Below are positions 34,433 to 43,970 of a DNA stretch of 64,000 nt, piece by piece. Under the pieces are notes generated by a model. That model ran no database searches, had not been told where the DNA came from, and saw nothing but the letters and a program-made list of their open reading frames with translations. The translations under genes were made by a program, and so were the position numbers. The DNA comes from Thermoguttaceae bacterium (GTDB lineage Bacteria > Planctomycetota > Planctomycetia > Pirellulales > Thermoguttaceae). Position 1 is the stretch's first letter; every line of letters starts with the position of its first letter. Location: NCBI GenBank assembly GCA_017407125.1, contig JAFQXE010000043.1, forward strand, positions 1-64,000. The letters run 5' to 3'.

Positions 34433-37400
34433 CTACTTCGCGCCGTGTTCTTTCAGCCAGTCAACCAGTTCCTGATTCCTGCTTGTTCTGGCAGAATTCA
34501 AGACAGTCCGTCCTATATTATCTTTTGAATTGACGTCCAACCCCTGTTCAACTAACCATTGAACCAGTCCCAAATTCCCACTTCTGGCAGCTGGATGCAA
34601 AACACTCTTTCCGTTATTATCTATTGAGTTAACGTCTGCTCCATGTTTAACAAGGAATTTTACTACTTCCAGATTCCCGTTTTTTGCTGCAGAATGCAAA
34701 ATTGAAATGCCATAAGCGTCTTTTGCTTTGACGTCTGCGCCTTTTTCAACCAAATATTTAACGATTTCTGGATTACCGCTTGATACGGCAGAATGCAAAA
34801 CCGTCCACCCTAATAGGGTTTTAGCGTTGATATCTGCGCCTTTTTCAACAAGAAATTTATAAAGTTTCAGATTATTGTTTACCGCGGCAGAAAATAAAAC
34901 TGTTTTTCCATAAGCCGTTTTTGCGTTGACATCCAGTCCATTTTCAACAAAGAATCTAACCTGTTCTTGATTGCCTGATTCGACAACATAATCTAATATC
35001 TCGCTTGTATTGACATCGGCGCCTTTTTCAATCAGACGTTCAAGTAGTTTCTGATTACCGCTTTTAGCGGCAAAATACAAAACGGCATTGCCATCTTTGT
35101 CTTTTGCATTGACATCTGCGTCATGTTCAACAAGCCATTCAACCAATTCCCATTTATCGTTTTTGGCGGCTGAATGTAAGATGGTCTCTCCATCATTGTC
35201 TTTTGCATTGACGTCTGCGCCACGTTCAACGAGCCATTCAACCAATTCCCATTTATTGTTTTTGGCAGCTGAATGCAAGGTTGTCCTTCCATTTATACCT
35301 TGTGCATTGACGTCTGCGCCATGCTTAACAAGCCACTCAACCATTTCCCGGTTGCCAAGACTGACGGCAGAGCGCAAGACGGCGCTTGCGTTGACGTTTG
35401 AACCATGCTCTACAAGCGTTTTAACCAGTTTCAGATTATTATGTTCGACTGCGTAATTCATGGAACCGCCTGCATTGACGTCTGCGCCACGTTCAATAAG
35501 AAATTTAACCAGTTCCAGATTGTCATGCGTTACAGCTGAATATAAGGCTGTTCTTCCATCTTTGTCTCTTGCATTGACGTCCAGTCCCTTATCAACCAGC
35601 CACTCAACCAATTCCATATTGCCACGAGCAGTGGCAATATGAAGAGCAGTCTGTTCACCTTTGCCTTTTGAGTTGACATCCAGCCCTTTTCCGACAAGGA
35701 ATTCAACGATTTCCAGATCCCCGCAATTGACGGCAATATGCAACAGAGCGATTCCATCGTTATCTTTAACGTTGATATCAGCGCCCTTTTCTACAAGATA
35801 TTTAACGATTTCCAAATTCCCACTCCTAACAGCAGAACATAAGATTGGTTCATCAAAATTATTTGTTCTGCCGTTTGCGCCAAATTCAAAAAGATAGCGA
35901 GAAGATTCTGAAGAACGACTGGAATTGTTAACGTTTGCGCCATGTTCAACAAGATATTTAACCGTCTCCAGATTGTCGCTACTAACGGCGCCATACAAGA
36001 CCGTTCTATTATTATGATCTTTTGCGTTAACGTCAAGTCCCTTTTCAACAAAGAATTCAACCAGTTCTACATTACCGCTTAAAGCAGCAGAATGTAAAAC
36101 CGTTTGCCCATCGTTGTCTTCTGCGTTGACGTCTGCGCCATGTTCAACAAGAAATTTAACCAGTTTTAAATTACCGCTTGAAGCAGAAGAATGCAAAACC
36201 GTTCGACCATCGTTGTCTTTTGCGTTGACGTCTGCGCCATGTTCAACAAGAAATTTAACTATTTCAAAATTACCTCTAAAAACGGCAGAATGCAAGATCG
36301 GAACAACGACAGGATGCCAGAGTCGTGTATCTCCGTAATTTGCGTTTACATCAGCTCCACGTTCAACGAGATATTTAACCATTTCCCAATCGCCATACTG
36401 TACGGCTGTATTCAAGACTCCGCTTGCATTGACGTCAGCGCCCTTGTCAACGAGATATTTAACCAGCTCCAAATTTCTGCTCTCAACAGCATGACGCAAG
36501 ACGTCATGGGAGTTAATAACTGCGCCATGTTCAACAAGGCGCTTAACAATCTTCAGATTACCACGACTAGCGGCATAAAATAAGACCGGCAATCCGTTTT
36601 TTGTTTTTGCATTGACGTCCAGTCCCTGTTCAATCAGCCACTCAACCAATTCCAAATTACCGTTCACAGCGGCAATATGTAGAACCATCATTCCATCTTC
36701 GTCTTTTGCTTTGACGTCTGCGCCATGTTCAATAAGGAATTTAAACATTTCCACGCTGCCGCACGACGCCGCAGAACATAAGATTGGCTCTTTGTATATG
36801 CCAATTGCCTTAACGTCAGCGCCCTTGTCAACGAGGAATTTAACCAGTTCCAGATTACCGCTTCTGGCGGCAAATTGCAAAACTCCGATTTCTTTAACGT
36901 CTGCGCCATGATCATAAAGGTATTTTACTAATTCTACATTTCCATGTTCAGCGGCAGAATACAAGACGCCGTTTGCGTTGACATCCGCGCCATGTTCTAC
37001 AAGATATTTAACTACTTCCAGATTTCCACTTTCAGCAGCAGATCGCAAAACCGTCCAGCCGCTAACAAGTTTTGCGTTAACATCCAGCCCTTTTTCAACA
37101 AAAAATTTCACGGTTTCCAAATTACCACAATCAGCGGCAGCTTCCAAGAGAGTCCTTCCAATAAAGTCTTTTGAGTCGACGTCAGCGCCATGTTCTGCCA
37201 GAAATATAAGCGCTGCCGTTTTACCGCGTTTAGCTGCTGAATGTATGACTGTATTTCCATTCTTGTCTTTGGCGTTGACATCTGCACCATGTTCAATAAG
37301 GTATTTAAGCGTTTTCACATTGCCGTATTCAGCGGCTGAATGCACGACACAGCTTGCTTTAACGTCAGCGCCATGTTCAACAAGATATTTAATCAGTTCC

Positions 37401-37948
37401 AAATTATCTTCTTTTTTGACAGCGTAATATAACACTGGATATCCATCTTTGTCTTTTGCTTTAAAATTTGCGCCTTTCTCAACCAAATATTTAACAATAT
37501 CCAAATTACCGTTTTCAACGGCGTAAAATATGGCTGACTTGCCGTATTTGTCTTTTGCTTTGACATCAGCGCCATGTTCAACCAGATATTTAATAACATC
37601 CAGTTTACCGCTTTTGACGGCGTAATGTAAAACCGTCAACCCTGAAAAGCTGCATTTTGCGTTGACGTTAGCGCCTTTCTCAATGAATGTTTTGATCCTG
37701 TTTAGATATCCCATCAGAGCCGCATAGTGAAGAACCGTATTATAACGTCCATAGGAATCATAATGATAATTAAAATCAAACACTCCCGTTTGGAACATCT
37801 GTTCAAAACATTCAACGTTTTCTTTACCAAATTCTTCGACAGCTCTCGCTGTTCGTGCCTGACGGTCAGAATTCTCTGCTCCATAACAGACGCATGAAAT
37901 GACGGCGAAAACAAAAAGACATGCGCTCAAAATATATTTACGAGTCAT
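34433..37948 (-). CDS. Secreted giant ankyrin-repeat protein 2
   Basis: At 1171 residues this is the longest gene product in the window. A signal peptide (MTRKYILSACLFVFAVIS) and the family segment EEFGKENVECFEQMFQTG precede more than 30 ankyrin repeats with LVEHGADVNAKDxxGxTVLH consensus. The paralogue's start supports ATG 37948 (MTRK) over the in-frame ATG 37963. It ends exactly at WLKEHGAK followed by TAG. It lies in tandem with protein 1 with a 160-nt gap, and the two are clearly recent duplicates. Repeats differ in number and order, consistent with recombination between units. Function is unknown; an extracytoplasmic binding scaffold is inferred. Confidence 0.88.
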   Translation of the reverse strand: MTRKYILSACLFVFAVISCVCYGAENSDRQARTARAVEEFGKENVECFEQMFQTGVFDFNYHYDSYGRYNTVLHYAALMGYLNRIKTFIEKGANVNAKCSFSGLTVLHYAVKSGKLDVIKYLVEHGADVKAKDKYGKSAIFYAVENGNLDIVKYLVEKGANFKAKDKDGYPVLYYAVKKEDNLELIKYLVEHGADVKASCVVHSAAEYGNVKTLKYLIEHGADVNAKDKNGNTVIHSAAKRGKTAALIFLAEHGADVDSKDFIGRTLLEAAADCGNLETVKFFVEKGLDVNAKLVSGWTVLRSAAESGNLEVVKYLVEHGADVNANGVLYSAAEHGNVELVKYLYDHGADVKEIGVLQFAARSGNLELVKFLVDKGADVKAIGIYKEPILCSAASCGSVEMFKFLIEHGADVKAKDEDGMMVLHIAAVNGNLELVEWLIEQGLDVNAKTKNGLPVLFYAASRGNLKIVKRLVEHGAVINSHDVLRHAVESRNLELVKYLVDKGADVNASGVLNTAVQYGDWEMVKYLVERGADVNANYGDTRLWHPVVVPILHSAVFRGNFEIVKFLVEHGADVNAKDNDGRTVLHSSASSGNLKLVKFLVEHGADVNAEDNDGQTVLHSAALSGNVELVEFFVEKGLDVNAKDHNNRTVLYGAVSSDNLETVKYLVEHGANVNNSSRSSESSRYLFEFGANGRTNNFDEPILCSAVRSGNLEIVKYLVEKGADINVKDNDGIALLHIAVNCGDLEIVEFLVGKGLDVNSKGKGEQTALHIATARGNMELVEWLVDKGLDVNARDKDGRTALYSAVTHDNLELVKFLIERGADVNAGGSMNYAVEHNNLKLVKTLVEHGSNVNASAVLRSAVSLGNREMVEWLVKHGADVNAQGINGRTTLHSAAKNNKWELVEWLVERGADVNAKDNDGETILHSAAKNDKWELVEWLVEHDADVNAKDKDGNAVLYFAAKSGNQKLLERLIEKGADVNTSEILDYVVESGNQEQVRFFVENGLDVNAKTAYGKTVLFSAAVNNNLKLYKFLVEKGADINAKTLLGWTVLHSAVSSGNPEIVKYLVEKGADVKAKDAYGISILHSAAKNGNLEVVKFLVKHGADVNSIDNNGKSVLHPAARSGNLGLVQWLVEQGLDVNSKDNIGRTVLNSARTSRNQELVDWLKEHGAK

Positions 37949-37963
37949 GGGGGTTGTCTCCAT

Positions 37964-38572
37964 TAATAATTGATGACGTTACAAAATTTCACAATAGGAA
38001 GTAATTCCTAATAACAATATTATCAATTTTATTGAGTTTTTATCAAGAGGGGGATCAAGCGGGGAAAAGATAAATTTTCCGATAATTGCACATGGTTGAG
38101 CCCGGTTCGCGGGCGTGTCGCCCGCATAGAACCGCGTAGCGGTTCGTTGGAAGCGTAACTGCGTTCGCTACGCTCTCTCCGTTACCGTCTTCCATTTCTT
38201 TGTGTTCTTTGTGGTTAATTTTTCTTTGGCGGGCGAAGACGCCCGCGAACCAGCGAGACAGGCGGGCTTTCCACGTTCAAAATCTTTCGGAGGCTTCCGC
38301 CGCAAGCGTAATACCAATCATTACTTTGCAAACTTTGCGGACTTTGCGTGAGACTTCTTCGGCGAATTGGAAACACGCCTCGTCATCTTGCGCAAAAATG
38401 CAAGAACTTTTGCGTAATAGTGCATTGCAATTTGGAATTTTTTGTTGTATAATTACGATTACGTGGAAGTTCGCCTGACGGCGAATGCGTAATTCCGTTC
38501 GCTAAAGCGAACTCCATTACCGCCTTTCAATTATTCCCTATTCCCTATTCCCCAACTCCCCTATCCCCAGCC
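37964..38572. repeat. 609-nt intergenic region with dispersed GC hairpins and heptads
   Basis: No gene is seen. AGCCCGGTTCGCGGGCGTGT, then CGCCCGC, lies at 38098-38125 and recurs at 63398-63424. An inverted variant (GGCGGGCGAAGACGCCCGCG) is at 38228-38251. The core GTTCGCTAAAGCGAAC is near 38498-38513. CCCTATT/CCCCAAC heptads fill 38530-38567, right up to araB. Candidate promoters could not be told apart from repeats. Confidence 0.6.
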
Positions 38573-40261
38573 ATGACAAAACCATCTGTTGACAGCCTGT
38601 TCGCCATCGGCGTTGATTACGGAACCAACAGCGTTCGCGCCATTGTCGTTTCCCTTCGCGACGGTCAGACCGTAGGCGAAAACGTTTACAATTACCCCAC
38701 CGGAGAAGCGGGAATTATCGTTTCCGCTCAGGATCCCAACCTCGCCCGGCAGAACCCGGCAGACTACATCAACGGGTTTCTGACGTCTGTGAAAAAAGCG
38801 GTTGCGATGGCGAAAAAGACCTGCGCCGAGTTCGCCCCGGAAAAGGTCGTCGGAATTGGCGTCGACACGACCGGGTCCACCCCCATCCCGGTAGACGAAG
38901 ACGGAACGCCGCTGGCTCTCAAGCCGGAATTCAAAGACAACCCCGCCGCTCACGCCTGGCTGTGGAAAGACCACACTTCGACCGCAGAGGCGCAGGAGAT
39001 CACCCAGAAGGCGGCGAAATACAAGGTTAAATATCTCGCCAAGTGCGGCGGGACGTATTCCGCAGAATGGTACTGGGCGAAGATTCTTCACTGCGTCCGA
39101 ACGGAGCCGAAAGTCGCTCAGGCGGCGGCGTCCTGGGTGGAATTGGAAGACTTCATTCCCGGGTACATCACCGGACAGGTCAAGCCGAACGAAGTCCCGC
39201 GCGGGATTTGCGCCGCCGGGCACAAGGCAATGTACAATGAGGAATGGGGCGGGCTGCCGTCAGACGAATTCCTCGCGTCGCTGTCGCCCAAACTGCTTAA
39301 ATTCAAGTACGCGACCAAGCCGGTTCCTGCCACGCGCAAGGCGGGCGACCTCATTCCGGAAATCGCCAAAAAGGTTGGATTGCCGGCGGGAATCGCCGTT
39401 GCAGTCGGCGCGTTTGACTGCCACCTGGGCGCCGTCGGAAGCGGCGTCAAGCCAGGAACGCTCGTCAAGACGATCGGCACCAGCACGTGTGACATCATGG
39501 TTTCTCCCATGACAACCCCGATTGCAGACATCCCCGGTCTGTGCGGCATCGTCCCGGAATCTGTTCTGCCGGAAATGTACGGTTTAGAAGCTGGTCAGTC
39601 TGCGGTTGGCGACATTTTCAACTGGTTCGTTAAGAACCTCACTCCGGCGGAATATTCCAAGGGGTCGGCTCACGTCAATTTGACAGCCGAGGCGGCAAAA
39701 CTGGCGCCGGGTGCGACCGGTCTGCTGGCGCTGGACTGGAACAACGGGAACCGAACGATTCTCGTCGATCAGGAGCTTTCCGGCTTGCTGGTTGGACAAA
39801 CTATCAGAACGACAGCCCCGGAGGTTTATCGCGCTTTGGTAGAAGCTACAGCGTTTGGCGCGCTGACGATTATCAACCGCTTGGAAGAGTACGGCGTCAA
39901 AGTCAGAGAGGTTGTCAACTGCGGCGGAATCGCAGAAAAGAGCCCGTTTGTCATGCAGATTTACGCCGACGTCTGCAACCGCCCGATGAAGATCAGCCGG
40001 TCGTCTCAGACGTGCGCTTTAGGCGCGGCGATTGTCGCGTCCGTTGCCGGTGGAGCGTACAAGACGGTATCCGCCGCCCAAAAGAAAATGACGGGCGTCA
40101 AAGACGTCATTTACAGACCCAACCGAGCCGCCGTCGCCGTTTACGCGAAACTGTACAAACTGTATCGAAGCCTTCACGACGCCTTCGGCAAGACGGGTAA
40201 AAACCCGCCGTTGGATTCGGTCATGAAGGAATTGATTGCGATTCGAAAAGCCGCACGTTAA
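38573..40261 (+). CDS. araB: Ribulokinase
   Basis: This 562-residue FGGY-family kinase aligns well with E. coli AraB from memory. The opening is GVDYGTNSVRAIVV, the substrate region GVDTTGSTPIPVDEDG, and LWKDHT and GGTYSAEWYWAKILH follow. GAFDCHLGAVGSG and KTIGTSTCDI lie further on, and the C-terminal ATP-domain segment is NCGGIAEKSPFVMQIYADV. It phosphorylates L-ribulose to L-ribulose-5-phosphate. It heads a plus-strand group with a XylR-like regulator (13-nt gap) and a sodium symporter. The group looks like a pentose-use unit, although isomerase and epimerase genes are not in the window. Confidence 0.93.
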   Translation: MTKPSVDSLFAIGVDYGTNSVRAIVVSLRDGQTVGENVYNYPTGEAGIIVSAQDPNLARQNPADYINGFLTSVKKAVAMAKKTCAEFAPEKVVGIGVDTTGSTPIPVDEDGTPLALKPEFKDNPAAHAWLWKDHTSTAEAQEITQKAAKYKVKYLAKCGGTYSAEWYWAKILHCVRTEPKVAQAAASWVELEDFIPGYITGQVKPNEVPRGICAAGHKAMYNEEWGGLPSDEFLASLSPKLLKFKYATKPVPATRKAGDLIPEIAKKVGLPAGIAVAVGAFDCHLGAVGSGVKPGTLVKTIGTSTCDIMVSPMTTPIADIPGLCGIVPESVLPEMYGLEAGQSAVGDIFNWFVKNLTPAEYSKGSAHVNLTAEAAKLAPGATGLLALDWNNGNRTILVDQELSGLLVGQTIRTTAPEVYRALVEATAFGALTIINRLEEYGVKVREVVNCGGIAEKSPFVMQIYADVCNRPMKISRSSQTCALGAAIVASVAGGAYKTVSAAQKKMTGVKDVIYRPNRAAVAVYAKLYKLYRSLHDAFGKTGKNPPLDSVMKELIAIRKAAR

Positions 40262-40274
40262 TCGAACAAATCAG

Positions 40275-41483
40275 ATGAAAAAATCCGGAGTTCCAAACCG
40301 CGCCGCATCCTCTCCGTTGAGGGTCAACATGCCTCGAGTCGCCTTGCTGGTTGAGACGTCTCGAGAGGTTGGACGTTCTATCCTTCGCGGGGTCGAACGG
40401 TACGCCCGGATTAACGGACCGTGGTCGTTACATCTGGCGCCCGGCGATTTGGCGCAACTGTTTCCCAACGTCAGCACGTGGGGAGCGACGGGAATTATCG
40501 CCCGAATCGAAACCCCGGAGGTGGAACGAGCCATTTTGAAAAGCGGGCTCCCGTTTGTCGCGCTGGATTTATACGAGCCCCAAAAGAGCAAACGCGGCAA
40601 ATTCAAAAACGCGTCCGAGGTGTTCGTCAACAGCCCGCTGGTCGGCAAGATGGCGGCGGAACATCTGCTGGAACGAAACCTGAACCAGTACGCGTTCGTG
40701 GGCGAAATCAACGACGTCCTCTGGTCGACCGACCGCGAAAAGGCGTTTACCGACACAATCGTTCAGGCGGGATACAAGGTTTATCGATACAAGCCGCCCA
40801 AGACGTCAGACAAAACCGGCGACGACGCCCTTCAGCTGGGTCAATGGCTCTACAGCCTCCCCAAGCCGATCGGGGTCATGGCGGCAAACGACGTCCGCGG
40901 GCGTCAGGTGATCGCCGCCTGCCAGGACTTCAACGTCCGCGTTCCGGAAGACGTCGCCGTTATCGGGGTGGACAACGACACGCTGATGTGTCAGATGTGT
41001 ACGCCGCCGATGACGTCAATCGCCCTGGACGCGGAAACCGGCGGGTACGAAGCCGCCCGCATCCTCGACGGACTCATGTCCGGTACGATTACGAAAAAAC
41101 AACAGTACCTGGTCGCTCCGCTGCACGTCGTCAGCCGACAGTCGACAGAACGCTTCGACATCCCAGACCCCGTCGTCGCCGAGGCTTTGCGATTGATCTG
41201 GATCAATCCAGGTCTGCCGATCAATATCGGCGAACTGGCAAACGAACTTTGCGTGTCACGCCGTCGGCTGGAAGTCCAGTTCAAAGCCATTCGCGGACGC
41301 ACTGTATTAGACGAGATCAGCCTCGCCCGGCTTCATCACGTCAAACAACTCATCAAAGAAACGGATATGAGAGTCAAAGAAATTGCGGAATCCTGCGGTT
41401 TCGCAACGGAAGGATACCTCAGCCGATTTTTCCATAAACAGACCGGAATGACGATTAGTCAATTTCGGAAAAAGAGCTGCTAG
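40275..41483 (+). CDS. XylR-like transcription regulator (LacI-type sensor with AraC DNA-binding domain)
   Basis: This 402-residue regulator starts with a periplasmic-binding-protein-like sensor (MPRVALLVETSREVGRSILR, then GVERYARINGPWSLHLAPGD). The sensor ends in a LacI-type core (GVMAANDVRGRQVI, VPEDVAVIGVDND, TSIALDAETGG). The last 100 residues are an AraC-type pair of helix-turn-helix units (INIGELANELCVSRRRLEVQ, then VKEIAESCGFATEGYLSRFF). This is the XylR architecture that senses pentoses. The overlap region is short and the placement after araB suggests it controls araB and the symporter. ATG 40275 is taken over the earlier in-frame start at 40236, which overlaps araB. Confidence 0.9.
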   Translation: MKKSGVPNRAASSPLRVNMPRVALLVETSREVGRSILRGVERYARINGPWSLHLAPGDLAQLFPNVSTWGATGIIARIETPEVERAILKSGLPFVALDLYEPQKSKRGKFKNASEVFVNSPLVGKMAAEHLLERNLNQYAFVGEINDVLWSTDREKAFTDTIVQAGYKVYRYKPPKTSDKTGDDALQLGQWLYSLPKPIGVMAANDVRGRQVIAACQDFNVRVPEDVAVIGVDNDTLMCQMCTPPMTSIALDAETGGYEAARILDGLMSGTITKKQQYLVAPLHVVSRQSTERFDIPDPVVAEALRLIWINPGLPINIGELANELCVSRRRLEVQFKAIRGRTVLDEISLARLHHVKQLIKETDMRVKEIAESCGFATEGYLSRFFHKQTGMTISQFRKKSC

Positions 41484-41590
41484 CTTCTAGCTATTAGCTA
41501 TTAGCTTGTGCAATTGTAGTTCAAACCGTTACGGTTAGAATCTCAAATCAACAAGCTAGCGGCTAGGAGCTAACAGCTAGCAGCTAACTA
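41484..41590. repeat. TAGCTAT heptad inverted-arm element
   Basis: The left arm (TAGCTTCTAGCTATTAGCTA) and right arm (AAGCTAGCGGCTAGGAGCTA) are made of 7-nt units. They are complementary and could pair across an AT-rich centre. It sits between the regulator and symporter genes. Confidence 0.7.
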
Positions 41591-41630
41591 TCCCAACCCT
41601 TTAACCCATTCAACCCTTTTTAAATTAGCC

Positions 41631-43643
41631 ATGAACTTCATTCTAGCTGCAACCGAACCTGCGACAACGGCGTCCAACGCGTTGACGACAATCGACTGGT
41701 GCGTAGTCGCCGGTTATTTTTTGCTTCTTTTTGGACTTGCGTGGTGGATCATTCTCAAATCCCGCAACACAGCCAAAGACTACTTCCTGGCGGGAAACTC
41801 GCTTAGCTGGTTTATCGTCGGCGCGTCCATTTTCGCCTCGAACATCGGCTCGGAACACCTTGTCGGGCTTGCCGGTTCCGGCTGTACGGACGGCGTCAAG
41901 ATGGCGCACTTTGAACTCCACGCCTGGTGCTTGCTGGTTCTGGCGTGGGTGTTTATCCCGTTCTTCATCAGAAGTAAAGTCTATACGATGCCGGAATTTC
42001 TGGAAAAGCGATTCTCCCCCGGCTCGCGATGGTTTCTGTCGCTGATTTCGCTTGTGGCGTACGTTGTAACAAAAATCGCAGTCGGCATTTTCGCCGGGGG
42101 CGTCGTCTTTTCCGTTCTGCTGCCGGAATTCAGTCTGTTCGGTTTGGACAGCTTCTGGGTCGGCTCGATTCTGGTTATCGTCATGACGGGGCTTTACACC
42201 GCTTTGGGCGGCATGCGCGCTGTGGCGTATACAGAAGCCCTGCAGACGTTGATTCTGGTTCTCGGCTCGGTTTTTGTAACGCTCTTTGGCATCAATGAAT
42301 TAGGCAAATACTCTGTCAACGACAACGGTACAATTGTCAAAAACGAAGACGGCGGTTCTTTCTTTGCTGGATGTAAAAACCTCCGAACCGTATGCGACAA
42401 CGAAAAAGAAGGCCGCGACATGTTCAACCTCTGGATGTCAATCAAGCCGGAAAACGTCGACAAGCTGACCTGGAAACCCGTTATCGAACGCGAATATGAC
42501 AAAGACGGCAAAGAAACCGGTCAGATCAAAGCCCAGGCGTGGTACTTCAAAGACCGAACTCAGGGGTCGTTCTACCCGTGGATCGGGATGCTGCTTTGCG
42601 CTCCGATTGTCGGTTTGTGGTACTGGTGTACAGACCAGTACATCGTTCAGCGCGCTCTCGCCGCCAAAAACGAAACGGAAGCCCGACGAGGAAGCATCTT
42701 CGCTGCGTTCCTCAAACTGCTGCCCGTATTCATCTTTATTATTCCCGGCATGGTCTGCTTCGCGCTGGCGTATCATGAAGCTCATAAACAAGTTGCCGAA
42801 ACAGGAAACGTTATTGTCGATGAAGAGGCGGAAATTGTCGATCTGACCGATATTGTCAACGTTACCTTCTCCAAGAAACCGGAAGTCGACTCGATGGGTA
42901 ACGTTTACGTTAAGGCCGACATCAAAGACTGCCAAGGCGCATTCCCGCTGATGGTTCGTGAAGTTCTTCCCGTCGGTCTGCGAGGTCTGGTCGTTGCCGG
43001 TCTTCTTTCCGCTTTGATGAGTTCTCTGGCAGGCGTGTTTAACGCCTCGGCTACGCTCTTTACGATGGACTTTTATCATCGCTTTGACAAGGAAGCGTCC
43101 GAAGCGAAACTCGTCTGGATTGGTCGAGTTGCCACCGCAGTGATGGTTCTCATCGGCTTGGCGTGGATTCCGATTATTCAAGGAAAACACGGTCTGTACG
43201 ACTACCTTCAGTCGGTTCAGGGCTACCTCGCTCCGCCGATTTTCGCCGTCTTCCTGCTGGGCGTGTTCATGAAACGAATGAACGCCAAAGGCGCGTTGAC
43301 CGCGTTGATTCTCGGCTTCGGCCTGGGCTTGCTCCGTCTGGGCGTCGACACGTTCGCTACGCTGGGAAGCAATTTCTCCGAAGGCTCGTTCTGCTGGTTT
43401 ATCAACAACGTTTACTTCCAGTACTACAGCCTGTTCATTTTCGTCGCGTGCATCGTCTCGATGATAGCCGTCTCGTACGCGACCGCCGCTCCAGACTACG
43501 AGAAGATTCAGGGTCTGTCGTTCGGCTCGACGACAGCGGAAGAACGTGCCGAAAGCCGCGCCAGCTGGTCTTGGTTCGACGTCATCGCTTCCTGTGTTGT
43601 TATGCTCTGCATTATCTCCGCGTACATTTACTTTGCGGGATAA
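41631..43643 (+). CDS. Sodium:solute symporter (SSS family, sugar-type)
   Basis: This 670-residue polytopic protein has the SSS core: FGLAWWIILKSRNTAKDYFL, then AGNSLSWFIVGASIFASNIG, and GLYTALGGMRAVAYTEALQT. SSLAGVFNASATLFTMDFY, ending YHRF, is the later SglT-like signature. Two hydrophilic insertions are visible: about 75 residues after GINELGKYSV, and about 65 residues after YHEAHKQVAETG. They place extra mass in loops and are absent from short SglT homologues. Neighbouring araB suggests a pentose or related sugar substrate, which is inference. It is 147 nt from the regulator across a heptad-repeat element. Confidence 0.85.
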   Translation: MNFILAATEPATTASNALTTIDWCVVAGYFLLLFGLAWWIILKSRNTAKDYFLAGNSLSWFIVGASIFASNIGSEHLVGLAGSGCTDGVKMAHFELHAWCLLVLAWVFIPFFIRSKVYTMPEFLEKRFSPGSRWFLSLISLVAYVVTKIAVGIFAGGVVFSVLLPEFSLFGLDSFWVGSILVIVMTGLYTALGGMRAVAYTEALQTLILVLGSVFVTLFGINELGKYSVNDNGTIVKNEDGGSFFAGCKNLRTVCDNEKEGRDMFNLWMSIKPENVDKLTWKPVIEREYDKDGKETGQIKAQAWYFKDRTQGSFYPWIGMLLCAPIVGLWYWCTDQYIVQRALAAKNETEARRGSIFAAFLKLLPVFIFIIPGMVCFALAYHEAHKQVAETGNVIVDEEAEIVDLTDIVNVTFSKKPEVDSMGNVYVKADIKDCQGAFPLMVREVLPVGLRGLVVAGLLSALMSSLAGVFNASATLFTMDFYHRFDKEASEAKLVWIGRVATAVMVLIGLAWIPIIQGKHGLYDYLQSVQGYLAPPIFAVFLLGVFMKRMNAKGALTALILGFGLGLLRLGVDTFATLGSNFSEGSFCWFINNVYFQYYSLFIFVACIVSMIAVSYATAAPDYEKIQGLSFGSTTAEERAESRASWSWFDVIASCVVMLCIISAYIYFAG

Positions 43644-43654
43644 TATAAATGCTT

Positions 43655-43773
43655 AATTCGTAATGCGTAATGCGTAGTTTTTGACTATGGATTACGCATT
43701 ACGGCGGCGAGGCGCCGCTCCCAGTCCGCGCTACCGCGCGAGACGTATTATAATCGCTCCCGTTAGTCGCTTG
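43655..43773. repeat. TAATGCG heptads followed by dispersed repeat family B, copy 2 (inverted)
   Basis: The heptads TAATGCG are at 43662-43675, with an inverted arm at 43690-43702. 43703-43773 is the reverse complement of family B (GGCGGCGAGGCGCCGCTCCC, then CGCTACCGCGCG). It continues with CTTACTAAAGTTTTTTGGAA, which also flanks the copy at 63452. Confidence 0.75.
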
Positions 43774-43846
43774 CTTTATCCTTACTAAAGTTTTTTGGAA
43801 AGGGGAGTTTGAGGAGAAGAACCCTTCTAATAAATTTAAAATTTGG

Positions 43847-43903
43847 TATAATATGAGTAGTTGGATTATACCAATTAAGTGTAATACGCCTGTTTGATTA
43901 CAC
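43847..43903 (+). promoter_or_regulatory. Candidate -10 and inverted repeat upstream of the NTF2-like gene
   Basis: TATAAT at 43847-43852 lacks a good -35. GTGTAAT at 43879-43885 is inverted at 43897-43903 (ATTACAC). Together they may be a promoter with an operator in its early transcript. AAAGGAG precedes the gene's ATG. Confidence 0.35.
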
Positions 43904-43970
43904 AATCCGAAAAACAAAACTCTGCTTTGAGTATTATTGTTTCATTCACCGTTTATCAAAAGGAGACGTT

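Noticed and set aside
40421..41437. 338-codon frame overlapping the XylR-like gene
   Set aside because: Arg/Pro-rich out-of-frame shadow.
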